64,000 nucleotides of DNA from Metallyticus violacea (Eukaryota > Arthropoda > Insecta > Mantodea > Metallyticidae), in assembly GCA_030762175.1 (NCBI GenBank), contig CM060830.1, forward strand, positions 47,498,501 to 47,562,500, given 5' to 3'. The position numbers were made by a program, and so were the translations under genes. Below, piece after piece: positions 24,561 to 35,162 of this stretch. The notes beneath the pieces were generated by a model. It worked only from the letters and a program-made list of their open reading frames with translations, made no database searches and had not been told where the DNA came from. Each line of letters begins with the position of its first letter. The stretch's first letter is position 1.

Positions 24561-25149
24561 ATAGTAAAGTCATTTGTCGGGTCTGCACCAGAAATATTCC
24601 CTATTTGTATCTGTATAACCTCATGCGCAGTAACGCTTCAGGCAGCTTTTTAAACTTCCATTGGTATTCAGAAATTGTGGTGGTACATGTTCATTTTTTA
24701 AAAGCTGTGTTTTCTAATATTCCGCCAGAATATGTGCACAGAGAGTAAATTGTTCCCTCGAAAGCATTAATTGTTTTATTTCCCTTCCAAGCATCTAATC
24801 TGAGCAATTCGTGACCTTTTCCTCTCTCTTCCAAGCCTGACCTATTTGAACATGCACGTTAAGTGAGGCTTTTTCTGCGCATTGTGCCTCAATGTTTTGT
24901 CTAGCTACATTTTGCTAACATCTGTTAACTATTTTACAGCTATTGGGCTTAATGTTCTGACACCTTAACCAAATATATATCAGTCCAATTAGTTCTAGGC
25001 CTTTCCTTATTTTTGATGTCCAATACATACCTCACCCTTCCCTTAATTGCTCCCTCAGAGACACTGCTTGAAGTACTCAATTGTTAGCCAATAGTTAATT
25101 ATTATTTTTAAATTTAAACTTTAGTAAAAGATACCAAACTTTTAACAAC

Positions 25150-25625
25150 CCAGCACGTTGCTGTGCGCCTTCCTACTTGTAGGTAGCATGCTAGAAACTG
25201 CGTTTGTACCTGAATCAGTTCCACGGTGTTTTTTCACCCCCTGTACATCATAGCTTACCTAAAACATCGTGTATATTATCTCCATTATTCTAGGATGTAT
25301 TTATGGTATTTAATCAAACTTTTTAATGACTTTATATTTTTTAATATGCATTTTACCCAGTTCCTATTTATGGTTGGTAACCCCCAAATTTACTCACATT
25401 TTCTAAAGTATGTCTTGCATACTCCCATCTCTCTTTTTTCCTACTGTACACCACATTATTCTTGAATGCTAGTGTTACCGTCTTCTTCTCATTGACTGTC
25501 ATTTCCCATTTCCGACAATATAGCTCAAGTAGCTTAGTTCCCTTTGCAGACTGTCAATTGTTGTAGACATCAATATCAGATCATCCGCATAAAGTAGCGC
25601 TGGTATGGAGCTGGGGATGCTGTAA
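25150..25625 (-). pseudogene. LINE reverse transcriptase fragment with intact YADD
   Basis: Minus-strand translation from about 25619 reads PALLYADDLILMSTTIDSLQ (YADD at 25580-25595). LELYCRKWEMTVNEKKT and LAFKNNVVYSRKK follow. This is the RT catalytic box and the helix and thumb that follow in LINEs, in the same order as the 8.4 kb fragment but from a different copy. Downstream sequence (toward 24780 on plus coordinates) is decayed but may still be LINE. No long ORF survives, and stops are frequent. Confidence 0.75.
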
Positions 25626-26555
25626 CTTAAATATGTATTCTACCCTTTATAACGTTTTGTTTTTATGGTTATATTTCAGCCCTTATAACGTATAAAACAA
25701 AATCCATAACAAAACACAAAGAGTAGCTACAATTTATACATTTGCACAAGATTTTTCAAGTATTTTAATTTTTAAACTTCTGAAAAGTGTGCTCCAAAAT
25801 CAGAAGACACTACAGTTAATTTTTGATTAGGTCGTGTCCTTATCTTCCAGTTTAGCAGAGCATTCAGGTTTCATTATGAATAAGGACAGAAAATCCTGCA
25901 GATAATTACTGCGTTTCGTAGAGGAAGGGATTGTAAAGTATCCTATTTAGGATCTCATAAAGAGACGTTTAAGTTAAGCTTATTAAAACAACAGAATTTG
26001 TTTTCACCACCCAGACTCTAGCCACGTGATTTCGTTTTTCATTACAACAGTAATTAAAATATGCGGGCTTTAAACTCCCTCAAGTCCCTAAAAACAGGCT
26101 TCGTGCTATATACATTCTTTTCTTTCGTTCAGAATATTTCTTTAGCATTCCTGTAAACCCAAGCTGTTATTAATCTTTAAATTAATAACAAACATGGCAA
26201 AAAATAGATTCCTGTAATAAAAATAACACGAATGTCGAATACTTTCCCTGTTTACCTATTCATTCCACTCTTTTGGCGCTTTCTTTTCACAAAGATTTAA
26301 TTAACGAAAAGAAAGGGGAAAAAAACAAATAAAAGCTTATACGAATATAAGTTAATGTTTGAGTAAATTGATTAAGGAGATTTTCGTGTTCTGTTGACTG
26401 CATAAGCTCGTATGAACTGTAAATTAAACCTAAAAATTCATGAAGTAAGGTAGAAGAATTGTCACCAGATATTTGCAATGGCATTAGTATGCAAAATATT
26501 TTGCTTCACAGAAACTATATGCGATTTTCATTTTTCATCCATGGATAATCCAAAA
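25626..26555. other. No recognised feature
   Basis: AT-rich with chance frames only. Confidence 0.4.
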
Positions 26556-26559
26556 CTCA

Positions 26560-27010
26560 CATTTATTCAGTATAAAAAGATCATACTTTTGTGACAAAAT
26601 ATCTTGCCGCACACTCATAATCCTGATATTTCTCACAATATTCTCCTTCCTTTGGATACAATGTATCTACTGTCCCAGCGATTCTGTCACTTTTATAAGA
26701 TGCAGGAAATCATTTTTGACATAATTGCCTCCTCAGTCTTCTTCATGGCTTCTGATGATGAAATAGACTTTTCAGAAGTTGTGTCTCCAATTCGGGGCTA
26801 AATCTGGACTATAAAGAGGGTGAGAAACACACTTCACATTGATTATTGTGAGATTTTCAGAAACAATATTTGTGATGTGCGGCCGTGCATTATCTTGATG
26901 CAGCATCCAGTTTGTTGCACGGAAATGTGGCATTTTCTACGTGATAAGGCGTTGCAGTGTTTTCAGGATATTTCTGTAGTATTGCCTAGTTACAGTTGTG
27001 TGTGCAGATA
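26560..27010 (-). pseudogene. Mariner-like transposase fragment, minus strand
   Basis: Minus-strand translation gives RMPHFRATNWMLHQDNARPH near 26877-26940. QDNARPH is the second catalytic aspartate block of mariner/SETMAR-type transposases. HPLYSPDLAP at about 26790-26822 follows, the usual block with the third catalytic region. YYRNILKTLQRLITRR lies just upstream of the aspartate block. After SPDLAP the sequence is frameshifted and breaks down. Both motifs are strongly diagnostic, but the N-terminal half and the ends are missing, so it is inactive. Confidence 0.75.
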
Positions 27011-27358
27011 TGACATACTGGTAAATGGTTACTTGAAGATCGAAAAATATGATCACAAATCTCTTAGCAAAAGTAGCCACTTATAACATTTTTGGTTTTA
27101 GTGATGATGAGATTTCCACAGAGAGTTTGGCTGTTTGCATCTTGGTTAGCGTCCAACATTTATGTATATCTTTTTACATATTTTAAACTCATAAATAACC
27201 CAAACGTTCTTCAAATCTGCACATTTTCAAAGAGTATTTACAAGAACAGCACTTCAAATAACTAATTAAAGAAGACACGTTAAATAATGTCCTAGCAACG
27301 CAGTGTAGTGATGACGAACAAAAACACATTGACCTAATATTTAGGCCTAACGCCTGAA

Positions 27359-27646
27359 ATGGGTTCTAACGAAACATATACACCATTTGAATGTAGCCAC
27401 ACTACAGCTGTCAGAAGGATAGATGGTCAGCCCATCACCTACAATGCCACACAATGCGATCCTAAGGTATTAGTTGAACGTGAAGTGAGCGGCAATTTTT
27501 TCTGGGGACTATTTTTTCAGGTATGGAGTTCTTTAACGTGCAGCATATATACGCTATGGGATCCATGGTTTAAGTCACTACCGGAGGTCCTGAAAAATCT
27601 ATTGACCACAGGAGAGGGCAAACTAAATTCAAAGAGACAAGCCTAG
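27359..27646 (+). CDS. Unrecognised 95-codon ORF
   Basis: A continuous frame beginning ATGGGTTCTAACG and ending with TAG. It has a more ordinary amino-acid mix than the AT-driven frames around it: tryptophans, cysteines and an acidic-aromatic stretch such as VEREVSGNFFWGLFFQ (about residues 38-53), followed by LTCSIYTLWDPWF. I do not recognise a family. It has three potential N-glycosylation sites but no N-terminal signal. A transposon-derived or chance frame is as likely as a gene. No neighbouring exon or promoter was found. Confidence 0.2.
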   Translation: MGSNETYTPFECSHTTAVRRIDGQPITYNATQCDPKVLVEREVSGNFFWGLFFQVWSSLTCSIYTLWDPWFKSLPEVLKNLLTTGEGKLNSKRQA

Positions 27647-29026
27647 GAATTTCTTTTGCGCTCTTTGAAATATTCTGGAGGAAACTTAGGGATATTCACA
27701 GTATTCATTCTGAAGCTGATTTAAAAAAAAAATAGAATTTTGCTACAGCTGATAGAAGGGAGTTTATTAAAAATGTCATACGCGAAGTGATAAACATGTA
27801 GGATCGAGAAAGTTATCTGCTTCTTTATATTAAATCTATGCCAAGCACGTGTTCTCTATCCAGGGTCTGTCATCCTATTCCTGTATAAGGGATGCACCGT
27901 GTTGCACAAACAGCGCACCCTGTGTCACGTACGCACAAATAGGATTAAGGGATTTCAATTACCTTTCTAAAACAGATAATTGTAACAACTGTATACAACA
28001 ATTAACGCGATTCACATAAAAAAGGAATAATTAAAGTTTTAAACTCTTACCACTAGCGTCCCCGATTGGTCCGTCCGCCGGTCATTTACACACTTGATTA
28101 CGGAACAGTGAAATTGATCCTGACAGGCCTGCAGTTATTAACAAGGGATAATCTGCGTGTGCCAAATTTAATTTGTGGAAACATGCTAAATATTTCGCAG
28201 AGCTACGTATAAACCAATGCTTTTCGATTCGATGCAAATGACTTTGGGCGTTTCGAGTTCCTGCCAATTTATAAGCTATTTGATTTATTGTCGTTTTAAG
28301 GAGACATGGAATGAATTTTGAGGTATAGAAATATTTTTATATCCATGTTTTTTGAATTTAAGTTTTTTTTTCAGAATGGAGTTTAATTACGTTTTTCAGT
28401 AACTGCTTTTAGCTTCCAAACTGCGCCAGATACAAACCATGTTCATAAGTTTCAATATGCCTGTCCATTTACATAAAATCTGCATTCAAATCAATTCAAG
28501 GGTTATAGCATAAAGGGCTCTTTTATCGCATAACTCAAAAAGCAAACTTCAATCATATCTTTATATTTCTGCCAATTTGTGTTTTAAAATTTCAAGAGTA
28601 TGAATTGTTCCACTTGTTTACAAAAAAGCGGTGTTTAATCCACACTCATTGTTGCATTACGATATAATTACTTAGTCTAAGGGGCGGCTTCATTAGGAGG
28701 TCAGTAGTTTACCCAAAAGTTTGCAACATGTTTTTACACGTAAAAAGTAACTGTACGGAATTTAGTTTGCAGTCTCTCAATGCAGCACCTGAAACGTCAC
28801 CTCTTTTTTTTTATTTATTTATTTATTGACATGGTAGTAGTTGTTACATTTATTTTCCATCTATGAGAATTTGGAAGTTTTGACTCAAAACATTTTAACA
28901 ATGATATTTTAATAATCAAATTAAATTAAGAAACAACATAAAAGTTACACATCTAACATACTGCCTCTTCTACGGCTGCTGGCGCGATACGGCGGCTGAG
29001 TGGTGGTCCAACCGTTTTTTTAATTT

Positions 29027-29028
<2 letters not shown>
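27647..29028. other. No recognised feature
   Basis: Mostly AT-rich. A TTTA-rich stretch at about 28806-28830 and a GC-richer patch at 28970-29010 precede the LINE tail. Confidence 0.4.

Positions 29029-29071
<43 letters not shown>
29029..29071. repeat. (TTA)n microsatellite, tail of the LINE
   Basis: About 14 TTA units, equal to (TAA)n at the 3' end of the minus-strand LINE. Confidence 0.9.
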
Positions 29072-29074
<3 letters not shown>

Positions 29075-29079
29075 TTTAT

Positions 29080-30009
29080 TTAAATTAAATCTTCAAACTC
29101 AAGTAAATACTGTCCAATACATCGCAGCACTGCCATTCGTTGAGGTACTGAGGACCAACTGAATACTGGAAATGTCAAATAATGGGGTTCAAACCATTTC
29201 TCAGAGATATCCAGGATCTGGAGGATGTTGGCTTGCATCCTCCGCCATGCTGATGCAGCAGCACCACATTCCAAACGATGGAGTATTGTATCTTGAAGGC
29301 CGCAAGCATCACAGTTAGGAGATATCTTCATTCCAATACGATGTAGACGCTCATTGGTAGGGAAGATATTATTCACCAGTTGGTACCAGACACTCCGTTG
29401 GTAAGTGTTGAGTGCAGGATGTCGAATGTTGGACCAGATTCGGCGCCAGTTGTACACTGGGTGTTGGAGAACTACTTTGGAAGCCGGCAATTGGAATAAC
29501 CAGGCAGTATACAAGTCTCTGGTTTTCGGTGGTTGGCCATGTAGGTCGACAGGACAGTATGCGATTAACTGAAGTAGCTTCTTAATCTGGGGAGCCTGAA
29601 TCGGCAACCCTCGAAGATCTGGTGGATTCTTGAGACGGTGTTCTGACAACCACTGGGTGAGAAACTGATGACTATAAGAATCTCCATAGTCTCCTAGGTG
29701 TGCCCAGTTTGTCCGGAGAAACAGACAATCAGCTTTTGCCTGTGGATCAATGGCATTTAGACCCCCTTCAGAGGTTGGAAGTGTGAGTTGATTTCTAGGT
29801 ACTCGTAACAAAAAACCTTTCCAAATAAACCATCCTGTAGCCAATTTCAACTTAGCGCCAAAGATGGATGGTAACGGCAGAACCTGACTCACAAACCATA
29901 CTTTGGATAGTGAGAATATATTAACAAAATTAACACGTTGTAAGAAATTAAGGGAACGAAATTGATGCTCTTGAAGAACTTTACGAACACTGTTAATAAC
30001 AAGTTCCAA
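29080..30009 (-). CDS. LINE ORF2 C-terminal region with CCHC-type zinc finger (partial)
   Basis: 309 codons with no stop. Residues about 16-50 (HQFRSLNFLQRVNFVN, then LSKVWFVSQVLPLP) and 59-89 (GWFIWKGFLLRVPRNQL, then EGGLNAIDPQ) match the conserved region just C-terminal to RT in L1/Tx1-like LINE proteins. That region carries an F-I-W-x-G motif and a G-G-L-x-x-x-D motif. Residues 233-248 form C-x2-C-x7-H-x3-C (CDACGLQDTILHRLEC), the zinc-binding RT-associated knuckle. The frame starts at an internal methionine only because the element is 5'-truncated, so it is not a genuine start. It encodes no catalytic domain. Clade assignment to L1/Tx1 versus a related group is by remembered pattern. Confidence 0.8.
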   Translation of the reverse strand: MELVINSVRKVLQEHQFRSLNFLQRVNFVNIFSLSKVWFVSQVLPLPSIFGAKLKLATGWFIWKGFLLRVPRNQLTLPTSEGGLNAIDPQAKADCLFLRTNWAHLGDYGDSYSHQFLTQWLSEHRLKNPPDLRGLPIQAPQIKKLLQLIAYCPVDLHGQPPKTRDLYTAWLFQLPASKVVLQHPVYNWRRIWSNIRHPALNTYQRSVWYQLVNNIFPTNERLHRIGMKISPNCDACGLQDTILHRLECGAAASAWRRMQANILQILDISEKWFEPHYLTFPVFSWSSVPQRMAVLRCIGQYLLEFEDLI

Positions 30010-31475
30010 TTATATTGAATGATCGCCGGTAGCGTGGATAAAAACGTAATACCCAATATTTACACCTCTCGCCACATGTGTTCCCAGGACAGTTCGCCCT
30101 TCGTTTGATACGAATGATTGTTGTTGTGTTACAAAAGGACTATTAGATAATTATATTGAAAAAGTGTATTATTGACAATAGTGAATAAGGAGAAATGTTC
30201 AACTATTTCAATATGAGTAATATTACATTACACTTCGTAAGCTGTTATTGAATGACAGACAAGTGAATCGTGCAAATAGTATAGTAGTTAATTTATCGTT
30301 TTGTGTTAATTGAATATAAGAAAGTGGACACTATATAAAGCTTGAATTTTAAGCCTTTTACCTTGATACCATTGGAAGTAAAAACTGAAATTAAAGTGAA
30401 GAATTTATTTTTTTTTTAAATACGTTCGTTACTACGATATTTTTACTTAATCTGTCTCTAATGTATTTTATGAACCACGCACGTATGAATATTAATTATA
30501 GTTAAGATTCCAGAAGCGTGTGATTGTGTTCAGCAGTAACGGTAGCAGTAGTAAAGTTGTGCACCCCAGGTTTATGCTGACACAGCCTTCTCCGTTAAAT
30601 TGTTGAGATAATGTTTGATATTCCTGGTTTCATTATGATAACATTACGTGCTAAGTTAAACAGCAAAAACAAATAAATGACATGTTAGTGACCGGAATTT
30701 CGTCAAAATGAAGCAAGGAATATCATAGAAGTATATCTTTGAAATTCCAAAGTTCCACCTCAAAAATATTGTAACTTTTAGATGTCAATTATCTTCGGAA
30801 TATAATAAAATAACGGCAATGTGCATTAAAATCTATCTTCTAAAATCTCCAGAAAAGAGCGTTCAGTTTAAAATTCAGAAACAGGAGCGGGGTGTTCCCC
30901 CAAATATACTTCATGAACTGTTTTATTATTGTACAAAAATTCATAGTTTGTTTCCCTATTTTCATCAAGAAAGACAGGAGTTACTTTTAAGCTCTTTAAA
31001 GAAAATGACAATATAATTCGGTGGGGCAATAAAGAAAAAACACTTTTGTAAAGTGACAAGCTCATTTAATTTTTGTGACAAAATAACTTTATCCTTAACA
31101 CATAAAATAATACCTTCTTTCTAAACGAAGTGATGTTTCAATCTGTTAAATCATTGCTAGATTTAATATATAATTGTGTAATTGTCTGAATTTTCCTCTT
31201 TTTATGCAACAATGACACCATAAATTAAAATGTGTTATAACATAACTATGTAGGCCATCCGTTTATTTCCCATTGTTAAATGCTGAAAAAAGTATTATAT
31301 TAAAAGCCATCTTCACACATATAGTTCTACAGCTTAAAATATTTTCTATATTTAAAAATATCTTATTTAATTAAATTAATTTTATTAATGTTTTACTATT
31401 CAAAATGCATTCCTTTGTTCCAAGCAATTTGTCCTATTTTAAATATAAAGTATTGTTTATTTTAATCACATTTTG
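30010..31475. other. No recognised feature
   Basis: AT-rich, unassigned. Confidence 0.4.
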
Positions 31476-31479
31476 CAGG

Positions 31480-31905
31480 CATATGTTCAACTAAAAACAC
31501 AAATTTCCAGCTCTACGCTCGAGAACTCTGATACGAACACTATTACTCCACCTTTTCTCATCTGTCTTAAAGCTGACCATAGTCTGCATATAGGAACAGA
31601 TCCATATGCCTTCTCCAAGTGCACATATAAGTTTAATTCTTTTCCTTTTCAAACCATTTTTCAGTCATCTATCAAATAGCAAAAGTATAATAAATCCTGC
31701 CTGCTTCTCTTATGTGTGTGCTTTTATCATATTCTCTAATCTTTCCTTGAAGGGTTTTTGCTAACAGTCTATTGGCCCATAACATAACACTAAAACTTCT
31801 GTATTTCTCCGAGTCATTCTTAGACCATTTCTTTTGCACAGCTGATATGTAATAGATTGCCATATCTTTGGGTATCGCCTCTCCATCCTTTGTCTGATTG
31901 AACAT
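31480..31905 (-). pseudogene. LINE reverse transcriptase N-terminal fragment
   Basis: Minus-strand frame 31905-31672 reads AVQKKWSKNDSEKYRSFSVM then LWANRLLAKTLQGKIREY. This matches the start of LINE RT, where intact enzymes have K-K-G-x-x-x-x-x-x-N-Y-R-G-I-S-L and a later L-x-x-R-L. In another frame further on, LHLEKAYGSVPICRLWSALR (about 31555-31620) is RT motif A, normally D-x-x-K-A-Y-D-x-V-P. Both motif A aspartate positions are altered here (His/Leu and Gly). Frameshifted and 3'-incomplete, so inactive. The catalytic YADD part is absent nearby. Confidence 0.7.
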
Positions 31906-32131
31906 CCTGTATGCCTTTGTACAGTATTAAAAATAGCAAGAGTTGGTAGACTGAACTCTCATATATTTTCTAAGATTTGCATCACTATAAATATGGCACC
32001 TATACAAGACCTACACTTGCAAAATTTACTTTGCTACTAGACATCTATTGCCCACCCTGCTAATGGACGCGTTTGTCTAGTTATCTAATTTCTGCCCGGT
32101 GCATACACTACGTATATCATGTCAACTGCAG
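31906..32131. other. Short spacer between LINE and mariner remnants
   Basis: No feature seen. Confidence 0.4.
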
Positions 32132-32133
32132 TA

Positions 32134-33204
32134 TAGAGTGTTTAAAAAATGTAACCGAAACTGTATCCATGCCTTTTAACATTATAAGTTACTTACGATC
32201 TGTCTATGTTTTTATTTATGTTTCAGAGAAAAATTGAGTGATCGTGACCTTTTGAATGACAGTCAACCTGCCACAATATGCTGTCCTATGGGAAGAACGG
32301 AATGGTGGACATTCCTTGAAATTTCTGGCTACCTCTTTCCAGAACCATTTCCAGAGACCTACACCCACCAAAGAAAAATATCCTGTTGTAGAAATGTTCC
32401 GGTAAAAGAAGAATCCTTGAAGATTCATAATGAGAGACATTCAGAAAGACCCCATGCCATCAAAAGCAATGCTTGCGGTCCTGTGATGAAGACATGTCTG
32501 GAGTCACCGAAAACGAGTTTTTGGTGGTTATCAACGGAATTGCAATTGAAACCACAGGTGATTTAGGTGTTGCACGAGTTAAAGGCTCCGGATTGTCGTA
32601 TCCAATTGCAGCATTGTATCTGTGTACTGGCCTACCTCTATGATGAATTCAGTCTTGAAAATTTTTGGTCAGATGATAGTCCTGTGCTCGAGGGTGGGGA
32701 CATGTCAACAAGCAGAATATCAGATTTCTTGGGTGAAGAGTACCTGCAGAAACCTTTACTTTTTGGAAAATTCACCGTATGGTCAGTAATATCAAGTCAT
32801 GGCATCAATAACCCGTATTATATTGAAAATGATGGTGGTTATCGACGTCAACGCTACTGTTACTTCCAGCAAGACGGGCTACACCACACACTGGCCGTGG
32901 AAATCTACAGTTTCTCCAGGGACTCTTTCCAAATAAGATCGTCTTCAGAGATCTGCCTTTCCCTACACACCCCCCTCAAGCCTGGACCTCACGACGTGTG
33001 ACGCGTTTCTATGGAGCATGTTAAAGGAAGGTTTCCAAACCTTCAGTCTGTGACATTGAGTCTGTGATAGGAAATAACCCCAGATCAGTGTGTTGACATG
33101 TTTGCACACATTATTACCACATGCAGCTAATGACGGGTACCACGTGGAGCATGTAATTGTGTAAGAACGGTCAGAAGACCAGCCAATGTTTTTGAAACAC
33201 TCTG
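32134..33204 (+). mobile_element. Mariner-like DNA transposon, full length by its ends
   Basis: The left end after TA (32132-32133) is TAGAGTGTTTAAAAAATG. The reverse complement of the right end before TA (33205-33206) is CAGAGTGTTTCAAAAACATT. These match over about 17 bp with two or three differences, and TA is the universal mariner target duplication. The enclosed 1.07 kb carries a decayed transposase gene. Length, termini and target site agree with the Tc1/mariner superfamily. Confidence 0.8.
32225..33170 (+). pseudogene. Mariner-like transposase pseudogene
   Basis: The order of segments follows mariner-like transposases with an N-terminal double helix-turn-helix. FPETYTHQRKISCCRN (about 32350-32397) and LESPKTSFWWLSTELQLKP (about 32500-32556) come first. 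LHELKAPDCRIQLQHC lies at about 32567-32615, then VWSVISSHGINNPYYIEN (about 32778-32831). YCYFQQDGLHHTLAVE (about 32855-32900) keeps the aspartate of the FQQDG motif. A decayed S-P-D-L-T-x-D-x-F-L-W block lies at about 32980-33020. There are internal stops (for example at 32564) and frameshifts. The first catalytic aspartate region (F-x-D-E-A-W-F in relatives) is lost around 32650-32690. It cannot encode an active enzyme. Confidence 0.8.
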
Positions 33205-34314
33205 TATGTGCCCAAGAGTAAATGATTTCTTTCTTCCTCCACCTATTAATGTTAATATGTAATAAGGCCCAACTCTGTTCTTTACAAAAGAATATTTGAG
33301 CCTAAAAAAATTACTTTATCTAATTTTATTTAGCTGAGTTGGCCATGTTGTTTGCCTCCAAACAAGAAGCCGTGTTTGCTTAGCTCCTTCGTTTAAGGAA
33401 GCAATGGTGACCTGCTTGGTGTAGACAGATCAAGCACAGGATTGCAAAGAAATTCAGTGCAACGAATCTACTGACTTTTTTTTTCATACAAAGAACTCCC
33501 TTCTTACACTGTACTTACGCTGACCTCTTGAAGTGCCAAACAATGTCTTAGTTAATTGTTTTAAAAATGTACAAATACTCACTGGCTTACTGAGTTCGCT
33601 ACACAATGGCAGGCTACGAGGGAACCAGCAACATCATGCTTTGTTTTGTTCTTCAAATAGATCACCCTGTATACTAAACCTTTCGAAGCTGATGGTTATA
33701 ACCAATGTAATACGGAAGTTCTCAAGTTCTTATATGAGAGGTAAAACCAATATTCTCTTTTTTCCCCTCGCTGTCGAATAAAATTGTACGACGTTACTTT
33801 CGTTCATAAAAACGGTGTATTCTAACGCCATAAAACGCAGAAGTAATCAAAAGACTAATCAACTGGAACTATATACCGAGTGGTTGCGCGTTAAAGACCG
33901 TGAAATATTGCCGGAGCGTTTTACTACAAGATAATTGTTCTGCTTCCAAGCATATCCTCCTTTAGTTTACGGGCTTCGTTCGTTTACGGTATGACACCAC
34001 GCAATGTTGCAACATTTAAGCCCTGAAGTTGTTTGATGTGTTACACCAAAGGTTATGCTTACGTCCTCTACCTAAAAGTTTATTCATTTGTTTATTGACC
34101 TGCTTGTTCCGCTTTCAGATCCTCAATAATTGAAAAGTAGAAGTCAAAAACAGGCTTTGTGCCAAAATAAACCTTACGAAGTATGGAGTATTATTTTCAC
34201 ATAAAAATGTCCCATTCTGAATGAACTACGGTTTAAAAATTTAATTAAAAATATAAACACGTCGATTTAGATATAAGTAGGAGGTGTGAAAACAATGTTG
34301 ATTATATTTTAGTT
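33205..34314. other. No recognised feature
   Basis: AT-rich. ATCACCCTGTATA near 33660 resembles transposon terminal motifs, but no partner end was found. Confidence 0.35.
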
Positions 34315-34655
34315 TTAGCCTTTATCCTTGCTACCCCCCCTCCACCTTTGAAATGTAAAATGGCTCCAGTGTCTCTGATACTTGCAACTATTATCACAAC
34401 TGGTAAACTGGATGTAATTCAGGATTTTTGAAAGTGTTATTTGACGATTCTCTCTCACAATGACAGCAGCGGTGTTAATGTTTTCATACGTTAGAGCACA
34501 AACTGGAGCGTTCTTTTGCCTCCCTTCTTTAAACATTTTAAACCATTTTCCACCTGTATAGGCATCAGATGAAGATATATTAATATTCAAGCAGTATTTC
34601 AGAGCAGCGTTTTATTCATCGTGTGTCACCTCCATTTTGCTGAAGGCGAAACTGA
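34315..34655 (-). pseudogene. Mariner/SETMAR-type transposase N-terminal fragment
   Basis: Minus-strand translation begins MEVTHDE (about 34615-34635), is broken by one stop, and continues AALKYCLNINISSSDAY, KWFKMFKEGRQKNAP and ENINTAAVIVRENRQITLSK. This matches the paired helix-turn-helix region of mariner and SETMAR-type transposases. Relatives there show W-F-x-x-F-x-x-G, then N-I-x-x-x-x-x-x-x-x-E-N-R-x-x-T. The frame ends at 34315 with a basic, glycine-rich tail and no catalytic domain follows. 3'-truncated. Confidence 0.6.
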
Positions 34656-34859
34656 ACATGTTTCAACTTGCACACCTTTACACTATATAAACCTTAAGCT
34701 TTATACAATATTGTAAAGTTAAATCCCCACATATAATATCATTCCTGCAAAAAGAAAAATATAATTCTTTTTCGAACAGTTCTCGGATACTTATTGCGTT
34801 ATTGCATTTTCTAAACCTTGATGTTTAATATAGCTATGTTTCAATCAAGGCTTGCCCAT

Positions 34860-35149
34860 GTCGGTCCTGGTGATGTAGTGGTAACCATACTTGCCTTAAA
34901 CCCAAGGTCGCGGGTTCAAAACCGGCCAAGATCAAGGGATTTTTTCGGGCGTAAAAATTATGGCTTCCTTCGGAAGAGAAGTAAAGCCGTGGGTCCCGTG
35001 TCGTACATTTGCGGCACGAAAAAGAACCTCTAGCTTGAAAGAGAGGCCTCTAAGCAAAATTTGTTGGTCGTTTCATGCCCTAAATTGAATGGGACGCTGA
35101 TGACCTGAGATGTTAAAGAGCGTCCGTAAATAAATCAAATAAAAAAATA
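34860..35149 (+). mobile_element. SINE-B copy, full length with TSD
   Basis: It starts TCGGTCCTGGTGATGTAGTG with B box GCGGGTTCAAAACCGG. It ends ACCTGAGATGTTAAAGAGCG followed by TCCGTAAATAAATCAAAT and an A-rich tail. AAGGCTTGCCCAT at 34847-34859 recurs as AAGGCTTGCACAT at 35150-35162, a 13-bp TSD with one mismatch. Confidence 0.94.
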
Positions 35150-35162
35150 AAGGCTTGCACAT

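Larger units (their letters stand above)
29029..30009 (-). mobile_element. 5'-truncated LINE with (TAA)n tail
   Basis: A minus-strand LINE insertion. Its coding part (30009-29080) is open for 309 codons. Only a few bases separate the stop codon from the 3' tail, which reads as a (TTA)n run on the plus strand at about 29029-29071. The 3' UTR is therefore almost absent. The copy is 5'-truncated, lacking RT and endonuclease. The uninterrupted frame contrasts with the decayed LINEs elsewhere and suggests recent insertion. No certain TSD was seen. Confidence 0.85.

Noticed and set aside
32216..32440. Minus-strand 74-codon frame
   Set aside because: Antisense to the mariner-like transposase N-terminus.
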